A stretch of DNA of 64,000 nt from Nesterenkonia ebinurensis (lineage in GTDB: Bacteria > Actinomycetota > Actinomycetes > Actinomycetales > Micrococcaceae). A program made the translations under genes and the position numbers. Shown here piece by piece: positions 51,281 through 60,482 of the stretch (the first letter of the stretch is position 1; each line of letters begins with the position of its first letter). The notes below the pieces were generated by a model. It did no database searches. It had not been told where the DNA came from and saw nothing but the letters and a program-made list of their open reading frames with translations. Location: the NCBI RefSeq assembly GCF_008711175.1, contig NZ_VWNF01000011.1, positions 186,001 through 250,000 on the forward strand, read 5' to 3'.

Positions 51281-53030
51281 GACCACCTCCTGTGGTGAAG
51301 TCACGCGTAGGCGCCCCCTCCAAGGAGGCTTTCAGGAGGGCCTGGGTGTAGGGGTGCTCGGGCGCGTTGAAGATCTTGTCCACACCTCCGGCTTCGACCA
51401 CCGCTCCGGAGCGCATGACCGCCACGTTGTCACAGATGTCAGCGACGACGCCGAAGTTGTGGGTGACCATCAGCATCGCCATGTTCCTCTCCATCTGCAG
51501 GTCGCGCAGCAGGTCCAGGATGTCCGCCTGCACCGTGACGTCCAGAGCGGTGGTGGGCTCATCGGCGACCAACAGCTCCGGGTCCATCGAGATCGCTCCT
51601 GCGATCAGAACACGCTGAGCCATGCCACCGGAAACCTGGTGAGGATAGAGCTCGTAGACCTTCTCAGACTCATGGATCCCGACCCGGGAGAGCAGCTCCA
51701 TGGCATGTGCCCGGGCCTGACGCATCGAGAGCTTGAGCACCCGGCGCATGGGAGCCGTCAGCTGGTAGCCGACAGTGTAGACCGGGTCGAGGTTGGACAT
51801 CGGCTCCTGCGGAACATAGGCCATACGCCGAGGTCTGTGCCTGCCCTGTCCGTCCAGGGGCAGCGGCGCACCGTCGAGGGTGATCTGTCCACCTGTCACC
51901 TGCGCGGCTTCAGGAAGCAGGCCCAGCACTGCGAAGACGGACTGGCTCTTTCCCGAACCGGACTCCCCGACCAGTCCCAGCACCTCTCCCCGGTCGACCG
52001 AGAAGGAGACACCTTCGACAACGTTGCGAAGCTCCTCGCCGTGCGGATAGGAGACGGTGAGATCTTTGACGGTCAGAAAAGCGGAGGGTCCAGTGTCCTG
52101 GTGCTTCTTCCACGCACCGCCCGTGCGGGTGGGAGTCTTCACACTGTGTCTGCGCCGCCGGGCTGATGCCCGCCCTGGGACGAGGGCGTCACGCACTGCG
52201 TTGCCGAGCAGCGCCACGGAACCGATGGTGACAGTCAGCAGCAGGCCCGGCCAGACCACGCTCAGCGGGGCCTGGTATATCGCGATAAAGCCCTGTTCAA
52301 TCATCCCGCCCCATGTGACGGTGTTGATGCTTCCCAGGCCCAGAAACTCCAGGCTTGCCTGGATCGTCATCGCCGTGGCGGTGATGTCAGCCATCATGAC
52401 GATGATGGGCCCACGGATCACCACAAGAATGTGCCGGAAGATAATCCGCACCGGAGGAACTCCGGAGACGCGCGCTGCTTCCACATAGGCTTCGTTCTTC
52501 ACACTGATGGCCAGAGCTCGTACCAGTCTGAAGAGGAACGGGGAGATGAGGATGCCGAAGATGAACATGGACAGCGCGATGCGGGGCCCGAATGCGGCAT
52601 AGACGGCAATCAGCACGATGATGGAGGGGATCGCCAGCAGGGCATCGGCGATCCAGCTGAGCACCGTGTCGGAGATCTTCCCCGCATAGGCAGCAACCAG
52701 ACCTGTGCTGATGCCGATGACGACGGCCACGACTATGACGATGAGGGCTGCGACCAGCGTGGTGCGCCCTCCCCAGATCAGACGGCTCAGGATGTCACGT
52801 CCGGAGACGTCGCCGCCCAGCCAATAGGTTGCGTTCGGCGAGGCGTTGATCTGGTCGAGGAGGGCATAGCGGGGATCGTGGGGAGCGATCCATGGCGCGA
52901 GGATGCTCATGAGGATGACCAGCAGCAGCACAATGACGCTGGTGACGCCGAGCGGATTGCTGATGAGCCGTTTCCACGCCCCGGGGCGCACCGACGTCTT
53001 TTCTGCCGCCTGTGGGGTTTCGATACTCAT
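51273..53030 (-). CDS. Fused ABC permease plus ATPase (DppC-DppD-like)
   Basis: A 585-residue protein joining two subunits of a peptide-type transporter. Residues 1-about 290 are a DppC-like permease with a first helix VTSVIVLLLVILMSILAP and the EAA-loop EAARVSGVPPVRIIFRH. Residues about 310-585 are an ATPase with GLVGESGSGKSQSVFA, YVPQEPMSNLDP, HQVSGGMAQRVLIA, ELLVADEPTTALD and MVTHNFGVV. Such fusions occur in actinobacteria but are less common than separate genes. ATG 53030 overlaps the stop of the DppB-like gene (ATGA). With the separate ATPase downstream the complex has two ATPases and two permeases. Confidence 0.9.
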   Translation of the reverse strand: MSIETPQAAEKTSVRPGAWKRLISNPLGVTSVIVLLLVILMSILAPWIAPHDPRYALLDQINASPNATYWLGGDVSGRDILSRLIWGGRTTLVAALIVIVVAVVIGISTGLVAAYAGKISDTVLSWIADALLAIPSIIVLIAVYAAFGPRIALSMFIFGILISPFLFRLVRALAISVKNEAYVEAARVSGVPPVRIIFRHILVVIRGPIIVMMADITATAMTIQASLEFLGLGSINTVTWGGMIEQGFIAIYQAPLSVVWPGLLLTVTIGSVALLGNAVRDALVPGRASARRRRHSVKTPTRTGGAWKKHQDTGPSAFLTVKDLTVSYPHGEELRNVVEGVSFSVDRGEVLGLVGESGSGKSQSVFAVLGLLPEAAQVTGGQITLDGAPLPLDGQGRHRPRRMAYVPQEPMSNLDPVYTVGYQLTAPMRRVLKLSMRQARAHAMELLSRVGIHESEKVYELYPHQVSGGMAQRVLIAGAISMDPELLVADEPTTALDVTVQADILDLLRDLQMERNMAMLMVTHNFGVVADICDNVAVMRSGAVVEAGGVDKIFNAPEHPYTQALLKASLEGAPTRDFTTGGGHD

Positions 53031-53968
53031 GTCAGACGCGCCTTCGGGTTGAGCCAAGCTTGCAGGAGGTCGAAGATGAGGTAGACGAAGACGATGACGA
53101 TCACGGTGGCCACCACGACACCCATCAGGACCGGGCCGTCACCCCTGGTGGCCGCATTGGTGGCCAGAGTGCCGATACCGGGCAGAGCGAAGACAGCCTC
53201 AATGACCACCACACCTGTCCAGATGCCCACGATCTTCATCGACAGCAGAGACACCCAGGGCTCGGCTGCGTTGCGGAGCACATGTTTGAACAGGACCTCG
53301 CGGGAGGGAAGGCCCCGGGAACGAAGCGTCCGGATGTAGTCCTTGTTCAGTTCGTCGGCGATCGCCCCGCGGACCATGGACGTCACACGCAGTTCCCCCA
53401 TCACCACTGCGGCAACCGGAAGCGTCACGGCAGTGGCCCATCCGATGACGTCATTCTGAAGAGACACATATCCGGTGGCTGGGAAGAGCGGGAACTGTAT
53501 GGCGAAGACGATGACGAGCATCAGCGCGAGCCAGAACTTCGGCAGGGCGCTGAGGATCTCCGTGCCGATCTGGATGATCCGGTCAGCCGCACCCCCCTGG
53601 CGAACTGCTGCGAATGTTCCCAGAACTGCGCTGATCAGTGCCAAGACGACGATGGAGCAGATCACCAGGGACAGAGTGATGGGGAGCCTATTGATGATGA
53701 CCTGGGCCACCGGTTCCGAGGTGAGCCATGAAGCACCGAAGTCCCCGGTGAATGCATTGGCGAACCAATCGATCATCTGCTGGAACAGGGGCCTGTCCAA
53801 CCCCATCTCTGCGGTTCGCTGAGCCAGCTGCTCCGCCGTGGCCCGTTCTCCTACCAGAGAGCGCACAATCCGCTGCGTATCGCTGAAGACGATCAGGAAA
53901 GTCACCACGCTCACTGCCAGAATGAGCAGGACTCCTGACGCTGCGCGGCGGAGGATGTATGTGATCAC
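53027..53968 (-). CDS. ABC transporter permease (DppB-like)
   Basis: A 313-residue permease with six helices. The first is SGVLLILAVSVVTFLIVF and the loop before the last helices carries RTLRSRGLPSREVLFKHVLR, the EAA-like signature. It is the first permease of the peptide-type importer. GTG 53968 is the start. It overlaps the fused gene downstream by four bases (ATGA). The binding-protein gene lies 109 bases upstream on the same strand, so all five genes may be one transcript ending at the GH3 gene. Confidence 0.9.
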   Translation of the reverse strand: MITYILRRAASGVLLILAVSVVTFLIVFSDTQRIVRSLVGERATAEQLAQRTAEMGLDRPLFQQMIDWFANAFTGDFGASWLTSEPVAQVIINRLPITLSLVICSIVVLALISAVLGTFAAVRQGGAADRIIQIGTEILSALPKFWLALMLVIVFAIQFPLFPATGYVSLQNDVIGWATAVTLPVAAVVMGELRVTSMVRGAIADELNKDYIRTLRSRGLPSREVLFKHVLRNAAEPWVSLLSMKIVGIWTGVVVIEAVFALPGIGTLATNAATRGDGPVLMGVVVATVIVIVFVYLIFDLLQAWLNPKARLT

Positions 53969-54077
53969 GCGGCGGTCTTTCTCGTTTCTTCGGGCGGAGA
54001 CGGGAGACGCTGCACATCATGCGGCATGCAACGTCCCCCTGTCTGGATCTTCTCCTGCGGTCAGTGTCAGGCTTGTG

Positions 54078-55631
54078 CTACTCCGCCGGGCGGTAGTTCC
54101 GGATCTGGGGACCTGCGTGACCGGGCTGGATGTCGACCTCGACATCATCGGCTGTGGCATAGACCAGATCACGGTGGTACCAGACCGAGAACCAGGCGTT
54201 CTCCACCAACCACTCATTTGCGGCCCGGAAGGCTTCGACCTGCTCATCGCCGTCCGTCGCGCGGGCGGCTTCCATATATTCGGTAAGCTCATCGTCGTAG
54301 ACCTCGAAGACGTTGAAGCTGTCCTCATAGGCAAAGTTGAGACCGTCCCAAGCGGACTCCGGCGCCTGCTGACCCATGATGAGGATGGGATAGTCTCCGG
54401 TCAGCTGCTCCTCCGGGCCGTCATCTGTGGGGACCGGGACCCAGTCGATCTCGATGTTCAGCTCTGCGAATGCCTGCTCAACATAGGGCTGGTAGGGGCT
54501 GTAGCGGTCATAGTCCATCATCGGGACCGTGAATCCGTCTGCGTAGCCTGCTTCTTCCATAAGAGCCTGCGCCTGGTCCAGGTCGTACTCATAGTACTCA
54601 TCGAGGGATTCATCATAGGCAGGGCTCGACTGGCCGATAATCTGGCTGCTGACCACACCTTGTCCCTGCTCAATGGACTCCAGCATGCCGGCGCGGTCGA
54701 AGGCTATGTTGATCGCCTGGCGGACCTCCAGCTCGGCCAGGGCGGGCACTACTTCACCTTCGCGGTCAAGGATGGCCAGTCCGAACCAGTCCACACGATT
54801 GGGGTGAACCGTGAGTTCAGCTCCTTCAGCCTGCTCGATGAGCGGAATGTCGATACGGCCGCCCTGGACCTGACCGGAGGACAACGCGTTCATGCGGGCC
54901 TGGAGGTCACTCATGACACGGATGACGATACGGTCATACGCCCAGCTCTCGGGGTCCCAGTAGTCCTCCTTACGCTCGAACACGTACTGGTCGCCGCGCA
55001 CAGTCTCCTCAGAATTGAGGGTGTAGGGGCCGGAGCCGACCGGCTCCAGATCAATGGACGGATCGTCGAGGGCCGCAGGCGAAGCCATCGCTCCCACAGA
55101 GGAGCCAAGGTCGTTGAGAAGCGTGGGGTCCGGCTCGTTGAGGATGATATCCACGGAGTAGTCTCCGGTGACTTCGACTGATTCGATCGCGTTGGCGCGG
55201 AAGCGGTTCACCCCGGTGCCGTCCAGGAAGTGCTCGATATTGGCCTGGACTGCCTCGGCGTTGAAGGGCTCTCCGTCGATGAATGTCACGTCATCGCGCA
55301 GCTCTATGGAAAGGACAGTGTTGTCCTCGTTGTACTCCCAGCTGGTGGCCAGGTTCTCGCTGACGGACCCGTCCGTCTCCCACTTCAGCAGCGTGTCGTA
55401 CACCGGCATCCACAACTGCGGCCATTCACCCTCGAAACGGAGCTCAGCGGGGTCGTAGGAGGAGATGTCGACGACGGTGGCGAGAGTCAGTTCTGTCGGC
55501 TCGCCGGTATCCGCGGCACCGTTGCCGTTGGTCTCTTCGGCAGTGTCACCGTTGCCGCAGGCGGCTGCCAGACCCGTCACTGCAGCCAGCGCTGCCAACG
55601 TCTTCACTCTGCTGGTGGATTTTTTGATCAC
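54078..55631 (-). CDS. ABC transporter substrate-binding lipoprotein (SBP family 5)
   Basis: A 517-residue lipoprotein. The signal segment is VKTLAALAAVTGLAAACGNG, with lipobox LAAAC, so it is anchored outside the cell at the Cys. The family 5 core then runs: TELTLATVVDISSYDPAELR, LLKWETDGSVSENLATSWEY, IELRDDVTFIDGEPFNAEAV (the DVKFHDGTP-type signature) and DLEPVGSGPYTL. It delivers a peptide or other small solute to the permeases downstream. GTG 55631 was chosen because the signal peptide starts there; the 47 codons upstream would precede it and look non-coding. The LysR gene lies 174 bases further upstream. Confidence 0.9.
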   Translation of the reverse strand: MIKKSTSRVKTLAALAAVTGLAAACGNGDTAEETNGNGAADTGEPTELTLATVVDISSYDPAELRFEGEWPQLWMPVYDTLLKWETDGSVSENLATSWEYNEDNTVLSIELRDDVTFIDGEPFNAEAVQANIEHFLDGTGVNRFRANAIESVEVTGDYSVDIILNEPDPTLLNDLGSSVGAMASPAALDDPSIDLEPVGSGPYTLNSEETVRGDQYVFERKEDYWDPESWAYDRIVIRVMSDLQARMNALSSGQVQGGRIDIPLIEQAEGAELTVHPNRVDWFGLAILDREGEVVPALAELEVRQAINIAFDRAGMLESIEQGQGVVSSQIIGQSSPAYDESLDEYYEYDLDQAQALMEEAGYADGFTVPMMDYDRYSPYQPYVEQAFAELNIEIDWVPVPTDDGPEEQLTGDYPILIMGQQAPESAWDGLNFAYEDSFNVFEVYDDELTEYMEAARATDGDEQVEAFRAANEWLVENAWFSVWYHRDLVYATADDVEVDIQPGHAGPQIRNYRPAE

Positions 55632-55805
55632 AGCTGTTGTCCTGTCCTCGTGGTGCGAAGTTCTCTGAGCTGAGCGGCCCGCCGGCATCATCACTCGCCG
55701 GTGCAGGTTGTCGTTCATCCTCCAAGGAGGCTTATCGGTTTTCAACGAAATAAAAACGGTGAACTCCATCACTAAAAGCGATGCAAGCCGAATGTAACGC
55801 CAACG

Positions 55806-56717
55806 TTAATCGGCGAAGATGGTTCGGCACTCGTCGATGAACGCCTGGCCCTTCCGGGAAAGCTGCTCACCTGCCCGGTGTGCGACCCCGATCTCCAACT
55901 GCGAGGTAGCGTCCTCGATCTCCAAGCGGACAATCCGGCCGCCGTCATTGGTCAGGTCATGGGCAGGCCGCTGATTGAGAATCGTGTAGCCGTGGCCCCT
56001 CGCGACCATCGAACGCAGCACCTCAACGCTTTCAAAGCGCTGGTGAATCCGCGGCTGCAGCTGAGCGTGCCGGAACAGCGAGAGGAAGTAGTTGGTGGAC
56101 TTTCCCATATCCAGAAGGATCAGCGGCTCCTTGGCGAGCTCTTGGAGGATGACGCTCTTCCTGCCTGCCAGGTGGCTGTGCTCAGGGACGGCGGCATAGA
56201 TGGGGGCTTCGCACAGCTGCTCGAAGGAGATCTCCCTGCCGTAATCGAAGTCGTAGGTCAAGGCCACCTCGAGCTCCCGCCTGAGCAGCGAGTACTCGAT
56301 CTGTTCCGCCGTCATCTCCCGGATGCGCACATCGAGATCAGGATGCACCGTGGTCAGGCTGTCATAGACCTCCGGCAACCAGGACGGTGCGAGTGTGGTG
56401 AAGCATCCGGCAATGAGCGATCCTCCCAGCCGCCCCGGATGCAGGGAGTCGATCGCTTCATCCACAGAGTTCAGCACATGCTGGGAGGCGGCGTAGAAGT
56501 TTTTCCCCTGCTCCGTAAGGGCAACCCCCTTGGAACGCAGACGCACCAGCAGGGTGTAGCCCACGGCCTCCTCAAGATGGGCGATGGCGGTGGAGATCGC
56601 CGACTGGGCGATGAACAGCTCGCCGGCCGCCTCCGTCATAGAGCCCAACTCCGCAGTACGCACAAAATAGCGCAGCTGCGCGAGGGTAATATCGCCCGCT
56701 CCCTTCGGCATAGTCAT
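55806..56717 (-). CDS. LysR-family transcriptional regulator
   Basis: A 303-residue regulator. The helix-turn-helix is in residues 10-60: LAQLRYFVRTAELGSMTEAA, then FIAQSAISTAIAHLEEAVGY. The effector-binding half contains LGGSLIAGCFTTLAPSWLPE and ends with FIDECRTIFAD. It lies between the ABC transporter operon (same strand) and the divergent monooxygenase operon, with a 171-bp AT-rich intergenic region, the classical place for a LysR regulator of the divergent catabolic genes. Start ATG 56717 with AAAGG upstream; 56711 and GTG 56720 are alternatives. Confidence 0.9.
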   Translation of the reverse strand: MTMPKGAGDITLAQLRYFVRTAELGSMTEAAGELFIAQSAISTAIAHLEEAVGYTLLVRLRSKGVALTEQGKNFYAASQHVLNSVDEAIDSLHPGRLGGSLIAGCFTTLAPSWLPEVYDSLTTVHPDLDVRIREMTAEQIEYSLLRRELEVALTYDFDYGREISFEQLCEAPIYAAVPEHSHLAGRKSVILQELAKEPLILLDMGKSTNYFLSLFRHAQLQPRIHQRFESVEVLRSMVARGHGYTILNQRPAHDLTNDGGRIVRLEIEDATSQLEIGVAHRAGEQLSRKGQAFIDECRTIFAD

Positions 56718-56888
56718 CACACCTTTCGTTACAGATATATTTCAGGGATGTTTCACTGCGCACTGCATCTCCATATCAGATAATAGACCCATTCATTTTC
56801 TATTTGCTCCTTTTCTCCCGGCGAATCCAGACTGTGGAACACGTGGCCAGAACCGGCTGGGCCGTTGGGACAAGAAATGAAGGTGAGG
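56718..56888. promoter_or_regulatory. Divergent promoter region of lysR and the monooxygenase operon
   Basis: This 171-bp stretch is far richer in A and T than its surroundings, for example AGATATATTTCAGG and TTCATTTTCTATTTGC. It must hold the promoters and the LysR-binding sites. I did not find a convincing single T-N11-A box and do not assign hexamers. Confidence 0.5.
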
Positions 56889-58211
56889 ATGTCTACGCAG
56901 GAAATCGAAGTGCTCGTGGTCGGCGCCGGACAGGCAGGAGTGGCCATCAGCGAGCATCTGACCAACTACGGCATTCCCCACGTGGTCCTGGAGCGGCACC
57001 GGATCGCAGAGCGCTGGCGCACTGAGCGCTGGGACTCCCTCGTGACTAACGGCCCTGCCTGGCACGACCGGTTCCCCAATCTTCAGTTCGCAGGCATCAG
57101 GCCCGACGACTTCGCCTCCAAGGACCAGGTGGCCGAGTACTTCACCAACTACGCCGCCCACTTCAACGCCCCCATCCGCTGCGGCGTGGAGGTCACATCC
57201 GTGAAGAAGAGGCCCGGCAGGCGTGGGTTCACAGTCGAGACCTCCGAGGAAACCTACGCCGCACACTATGTCGTGGCAGCCACCGGCCCCTTCCAGGCTC
57301 CGGTGATCCCTCCGATCATCCCGCAGACCGCAGTGGATGTGCAGCTGCACTCCAGCGCCTACAAGAACCCGCAGCAGCTGCCTGAGGGGACGGTGCTCGT
57401 AGTCGGCGGAGGGTCCTCAGGGGTGCAGATCGCAGACGAAATCCAAAAATCCGGGCGTCAGGTCTACCTCTCCGTGGGTCCGCACGACCGTCCGCCGCGC
57501 AACTACCGGAGCCGAGACTTCGTCTGGTGGCTGGGAGTGCTGGGCAAATGGGAGGCCGCCACCCCGCCCGCCGGAGCCGAGCATGTCACCATCGCGGTCA
57601 GCGGAGCGCAGGGAGGGCACACCGTTGACTTCCGCGACCTCGCAGTAGGCGGCATCACCCTGGTCGGCAGAACGGCCGGGTACGAGACCGGCACCGTCCG
57701 GTTCAATGATGACCTGAAAACCAATATCGCTACCGGAGACGCCAACTACCTCTCCTTGCTGAAGGAGGCCGATGCCTATATTGAGCGCAACGGCCTCGAC
57801 CTGCCCGAGGCGCCGGAAGCCCACGTGCTGGGCGACTACCCGGACGCCGCACTCGACCCGGTGTTGGAGCTTGACCTGGGAGCCTCCGGGGTGAGCTCGG
57901 TGGTCTGGGCCACCGGATACGCAGTGGACTACGGATGGCTGGATGTCAATGCCTTCGACGACGCCGGCAAGCCATCCCACCAGCGGGGTGTCTCCTCCGA
58001 GCCCGGCGTCTACTTCCTGGGGCTGCCCTGGCAGTCCCGTCGTGGGTCCAGCTTCATCTGGGGCGTATGGCACGATGCAAAATATGTGGCTGACCATATT
58101 GTGATGCAGCGCGTATACCACACCTACCGACAGGTACCGGGACCCCGCCCCGCGCCGAGCAGAAGGCCCACCCGGAGCTCCCCCGACGCCGTCGGCGTCC
58201 AACCCGCCTGA
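56889..58211 (+). CDS. Flavin-containing monooxygenase-like oxidoreductase
   Basis: A 440-residue flavoprotein. The FAD motif is VLVVGAGQAGVAISEHL (GxGxxG at about 12-17), and the NADPH motif is VLVVGGGSSGVQIADEI at about 173. The segment between carries RTERWDSLVTNGPAWHDRFP, as in CzcO/FMO-like enzymes. The C-terminal part has SSVVWATGYAVDYGWLD. Such enzymes oxygenate amines, sulfides or ketones. ATG 56889 with AAGG upstream was chosen over TTG 56865 and ATG 56877. It leads an operon with RidA, DUF1028 and an M20 hydrolase, so an amine or amide substrate is likely. Confidence 0.88.
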   Translation: MSTQEIEVLVVGAGQAGVAISEHLTNYGIPHVVLERHRIAERWRTERWDSLVTNGPAWHDRFPNLQFAGIRPDDFASKDQVAEYFTNYAAHFNAPIRCGVEVTSVKKRPGRRGFTVETSEETYAAHYVVAATGPFQAPVIPPIIPQTAVDVQLHSSAYKNPQQLPEGTVLVVGGGSSGVQIADEIQKSGRQVYLSVGPHDRPPRNYRSRDFVWWLGVLGKWEAATPPAGAEHVTIAVSGAQGGHTVDFRDLAVGGITLVGRTAGYETGTVRFNDDLKTNIATGDANYLSLLKEADAYIERNGLDLPEAPEAHVLGDYPDAALDPVLELDLGASGVSSVVWATGYAVDYGWLDVNAFDDAGKPSHQRGVSSEPGVYFLGLPWQSRRGSSFIWGVWHDAKYVADHIVMQRVYHTYRQVPGPRPAPSRRPTRSSPDAVGVQPA

Positions 58212-58227
58212 CAAGTACGGAGAGACT

Positions 58228-58641
58228 GTGAAACACACACGGATTCGCCCCTTCAACTCCAAGGACACCTACCCCGAGCAGAATCTCGACAACGACCTCT
58301 GCCAGGCTGTGGTCGCCGGCGGTGTGGTCTATTTGCGCGGTCAGATCGGCCAGGATCTGGAGACCTGCGAGTCAGTGGGCACCGGCAATGTGGAGGCCCA
58401 GGCCGCCAAAGCCATGGAGAACATCAAGATGCTGCTTCAGGAGGCAGGCGGCGACCTGGAGTGCATCGTCAAAGTGGTCGTCTACCTGACCGACATCAGG
58501 TACCGGGAGCCGGTGTACCGGGTCATGGGCAGCTACCTCAAAGGTGTCTTCCCTGCCTCCACCGGGATCGTCGTCGACGCCCTGGCGCGCCCCGAGTGGC
58601 TGGTGGAGATCGACGTCACTGCCGTGCTGGCCCAGAGCTGA
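58228..58641 (+). CDS. RidA/YjgF-family enamine-imine deaminase
   Basis: A 137-residue protein with the RidA fold. Marked segments are GGVVYLRGQIGQDLETCESV, EAQAAKAMENIKMLLQEAGG, KVVVYLTDIRYREPVYRVMG and FPASTGIVVDALARPEWLVE. The conserved Arg of the active site is probably the one in DALARPEWLVEIDV. RidA proteins hydrolyse reactive imines made by oxidases and PLP enzymes. Here it follows the monooxygenase by 16 bases, so it may clear the product of that enzyme. GTG 58228 is the start. Distinct from housekeeping RidA by its operon context. Confidence 0.9.
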   Translation: MKHTRIRPFNSKDTYPEQNLDNDLCQAVVAGGVVYLRGQIGQDLETCESVGTGNVEAQAAKAMENIKMLLQEAGGDLECIVKVVVYLTDIRYREPVYRVMGSYLKGVFPASTGIVVDALARPEWLVEIDVTAVLAQS

Positions 58642-58653
58642 GAGGCGATCGCG

Positions 58654-59328
58654 ATGACTTTCTCCCTGACAGCGCGCGATCCGCAGACCGGCGCCTTCGG
58701 CATGGTGGTCTCATCCTCCTCACCGGCCGTGGCCTCCCGGTGCATCCACCTCCGTCCGGGAGTGGGGGTGGTAGCCAGCCAGAACGTCACCAATCCCGTC
58801 CTGGGGACGGCGATCCTCGACTCCCTCGCCGCCGGGAAGAACAGCGCCGCGGCGCTGGAGGCAGCCTTGGGAGAGGAGAAGCACCCTGCGTACCGGCAGA
58901 TTTCCGTGGTGGATTCCTCCGGCAGTACGGCCCACCACTCGGGGGCGAACTCCCTGGGCACCACACACTGGATACTCGGCGAGGCTGCCGTGGCCGCAGG
59001 CAATCTGCTGGCCTTCGAGGAGACTGTCGAGGAGCTGCTCAGCGGGTATGCCGAGAGCTCCGCCGAGACATTCGAGGGCCGCCTCCTGGACGGCCTGACC
59101 GCTGCTATGGCCGCAGGAGGCGAGGCCGGTCCCGTTCGCTCGGCAGGAATCAAGATAGTCGAGAACCTGCCCTGGGCTGTGACCGATCTGCGGGTGGATG
59201 ACGCCGATGAACCCATCGCTGAGCTGCAGCGGCTCTGGGAGTTGTGGGCACCACAGAAGGCCGACTACCGGACACGTGCGCTCAACCCTGAAGAGGCGCC
59301 CAACTACGGGGTGCCCGGAGATCTCTGA
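58654..59328 (+). CDS. DUF1028 family protein (Ntn-hydrolase-like)
   Basis: A 224-residue protein. The family start MTFSLTARDPQTGAFGMVVS is followed by VGVVASQNVTNPVLGTAILD and GEAAVAAGNLLAFEETVEEL. DUF1028 proteins have an Ntn-hydrolase-like fold and are often encoded with RidA proteins and amidohydrolases, as here, but their reaction is not established to my knowledge. It starts 12 bases after ridA. Its TGA overlaps the ATG of the M20 gene (TGATG at 59326-59330). Confidence 0.88.
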   Translation: MTFSLTARDPQTGAFGMVVSSSSPAVASRCIHLRPGVGVVASQNVTNPVLGTAILDSLAAGKNSAAALEAALGEEKHPAYRQISVVDSSGSTAHHSGANSLGTTHWILGEAAVAAGNLLAFEETVEELLSGYAESSAETFEGRLLDGLTAAMAAGGEAGPVRSAGIKIVENLPWAVTDLRVDDADEPIAELQRLWELWAPQKADYRTRALNPEEAPNYGVPGDL

Positions 59329-60479
59329 TGGTCGGGAGAACAGCGGAGTATAAGCAAGCTGCTCAGCGCACAGTCTCCGGCAGAGCTGGTGCCCTCATCG
59401 CGCTCAGCCATGACCTTCATGCGCATCCGGAGACCAGGTGGCAGGAGCACCGCTCGGTGCAGGTCATCACCTCCCTGCTGCGGGAGAACAGCTTCGCTGT
59501 CGAGACACCTGTGCGAGGGCTGGACACGGCCTTCCGCGCCACGTTCGGAAACGGTGCCCACAGGATCGGCCTGGTCGCTGAGTATGATGCCTTGGAGGGG
59601 ATCGGCCATGCCTGCGGGCACAACATCATCGCCGCGGCAAGCGTGGGAGCCGCGCTTTCCCTGGCTCCCCTAGCCCAGGAGCTTGATGCGACCATCGAGG
59701 TCCTCGGCACGCCTGCCGAAGAGGGGGGTGGGGGCAAGATCCGCCTGATGGAGAACGGGGTCTTCGACGGGCTTGACGTCGCCATGATGGTCCACCCCGG
59801 CCCTGCCGATGTACTGTGGGCCCGGCCCCTCGCGGTCTCTCACTTCGACGTCAGCTACGCCGGGAAGGCTGCCCATGCCGCCGCCTACCCGCACTTGGGG
59901 GTCAACGCCGCCGATGCGATGACCATCGCGCAGGTCAGTATCGGGCTTCTGAGACAGCAGCTGCCGCAGTCGGTGCGGGTACACGGGATCCTCCGTGAGG
60001 CCGGCACCGCCCCCAATGCGATTCCCGAGCGAATACGAGGCTCCTGGTATGTCCGGGCGGCCGATCTCGATGAGCTTGAGGTGATCTTTCACAAGGTCAC
60101 CAGATGCTTCGAGGCCGGCGCACTGGCCAGTGGCTGCGAGCTGAGCATAGAGGAGACCAGCCCGCGCTACTCCCAGTTCCGCAATGATGAGCAGTTGGCC
60201 GATTTCTTCCAGGAGAACGCCTCATCCCTGGGTCGGGATATGGATCCCGAGGAGCGGCGCGAGGGCGGGATGAACACTGCCTCCACGGATATGGGCAATG
60301 TCTCGCTGGAGATCCGGGCGATCCACCCGTACTTGTCCATCAACTCATTACCAGCAGTCAACCATCAAAAGGAGTTCGCAGATACTGTCACCACACCCGA
60401 TGCCGACAGAGCCGTCACCGACGGCGCCTATCTGCTGGCTGCCACCGCTGTCGACTACCTCCTCTGCGGGAGCTCCTAA
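59328..60479 (+). CDS. M20-family amidohydrolase (AbgB/HipO-like)
   Basis: A 383-residue zinc hydrolase of the M20D type. Metal and catalytic elements are HDLHAHPETRWQE, GLVAEYDALEGIGHACGHN, GTPAEEGGGGKI (catalytic Glu pair) and MMVHPGP. The dimerisation domain begins FDVSYAGKAAHAAAYPHLG. It cleaves an amide such as an N-acyl amino acid or aminobenzoyl-glutamate. It is translationally coupled to DUF1028. Its TAA lies three bases from the hemC stop on the opposite strand, the right edge of the inserted catabolic module. Confidence 0.9.
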   Translation: MVGRTAEYKQAAQRTVSGRAGALIALSHDLHAHPETRWQEHRSVQVITSLLRENSFAVETPVRGLDTAFRATFGNGAHRIGLVAEYDALEGIGHACGHNIIAAASVGAALSLAPLAQELDATIEVLGTPAEEGGGGKIRLMENGVFDGLDVAMMVHPGPADVLWARPLAVSHFDVSYAGKAAHAAAYPHLGVNAADAMTIAQVSIGLLRQQLPQSVRVHGILREAGTAPNAIPERIRGSWYVRAADLDELEVIFHKVTRCFEAGALASGCELSIEETSPRYSQFRNDEQLADFFQENASSLGRDMDPEERREGGMNTASTDMGNVSLEIRAIHPYLSINSLPAVNHQKEFADTVTTPDADRAVTDGAYLLAATAVDYLLCGSS

Positions 60480-60482
60480 AGC

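Noticed and set aside
55632-55772. N-terminal extension of the binding protein
   Set aside because: The 47 upstream codons precede the lipoprotein signal peptide and would block export; GTG 55631 fits the lipobox position.
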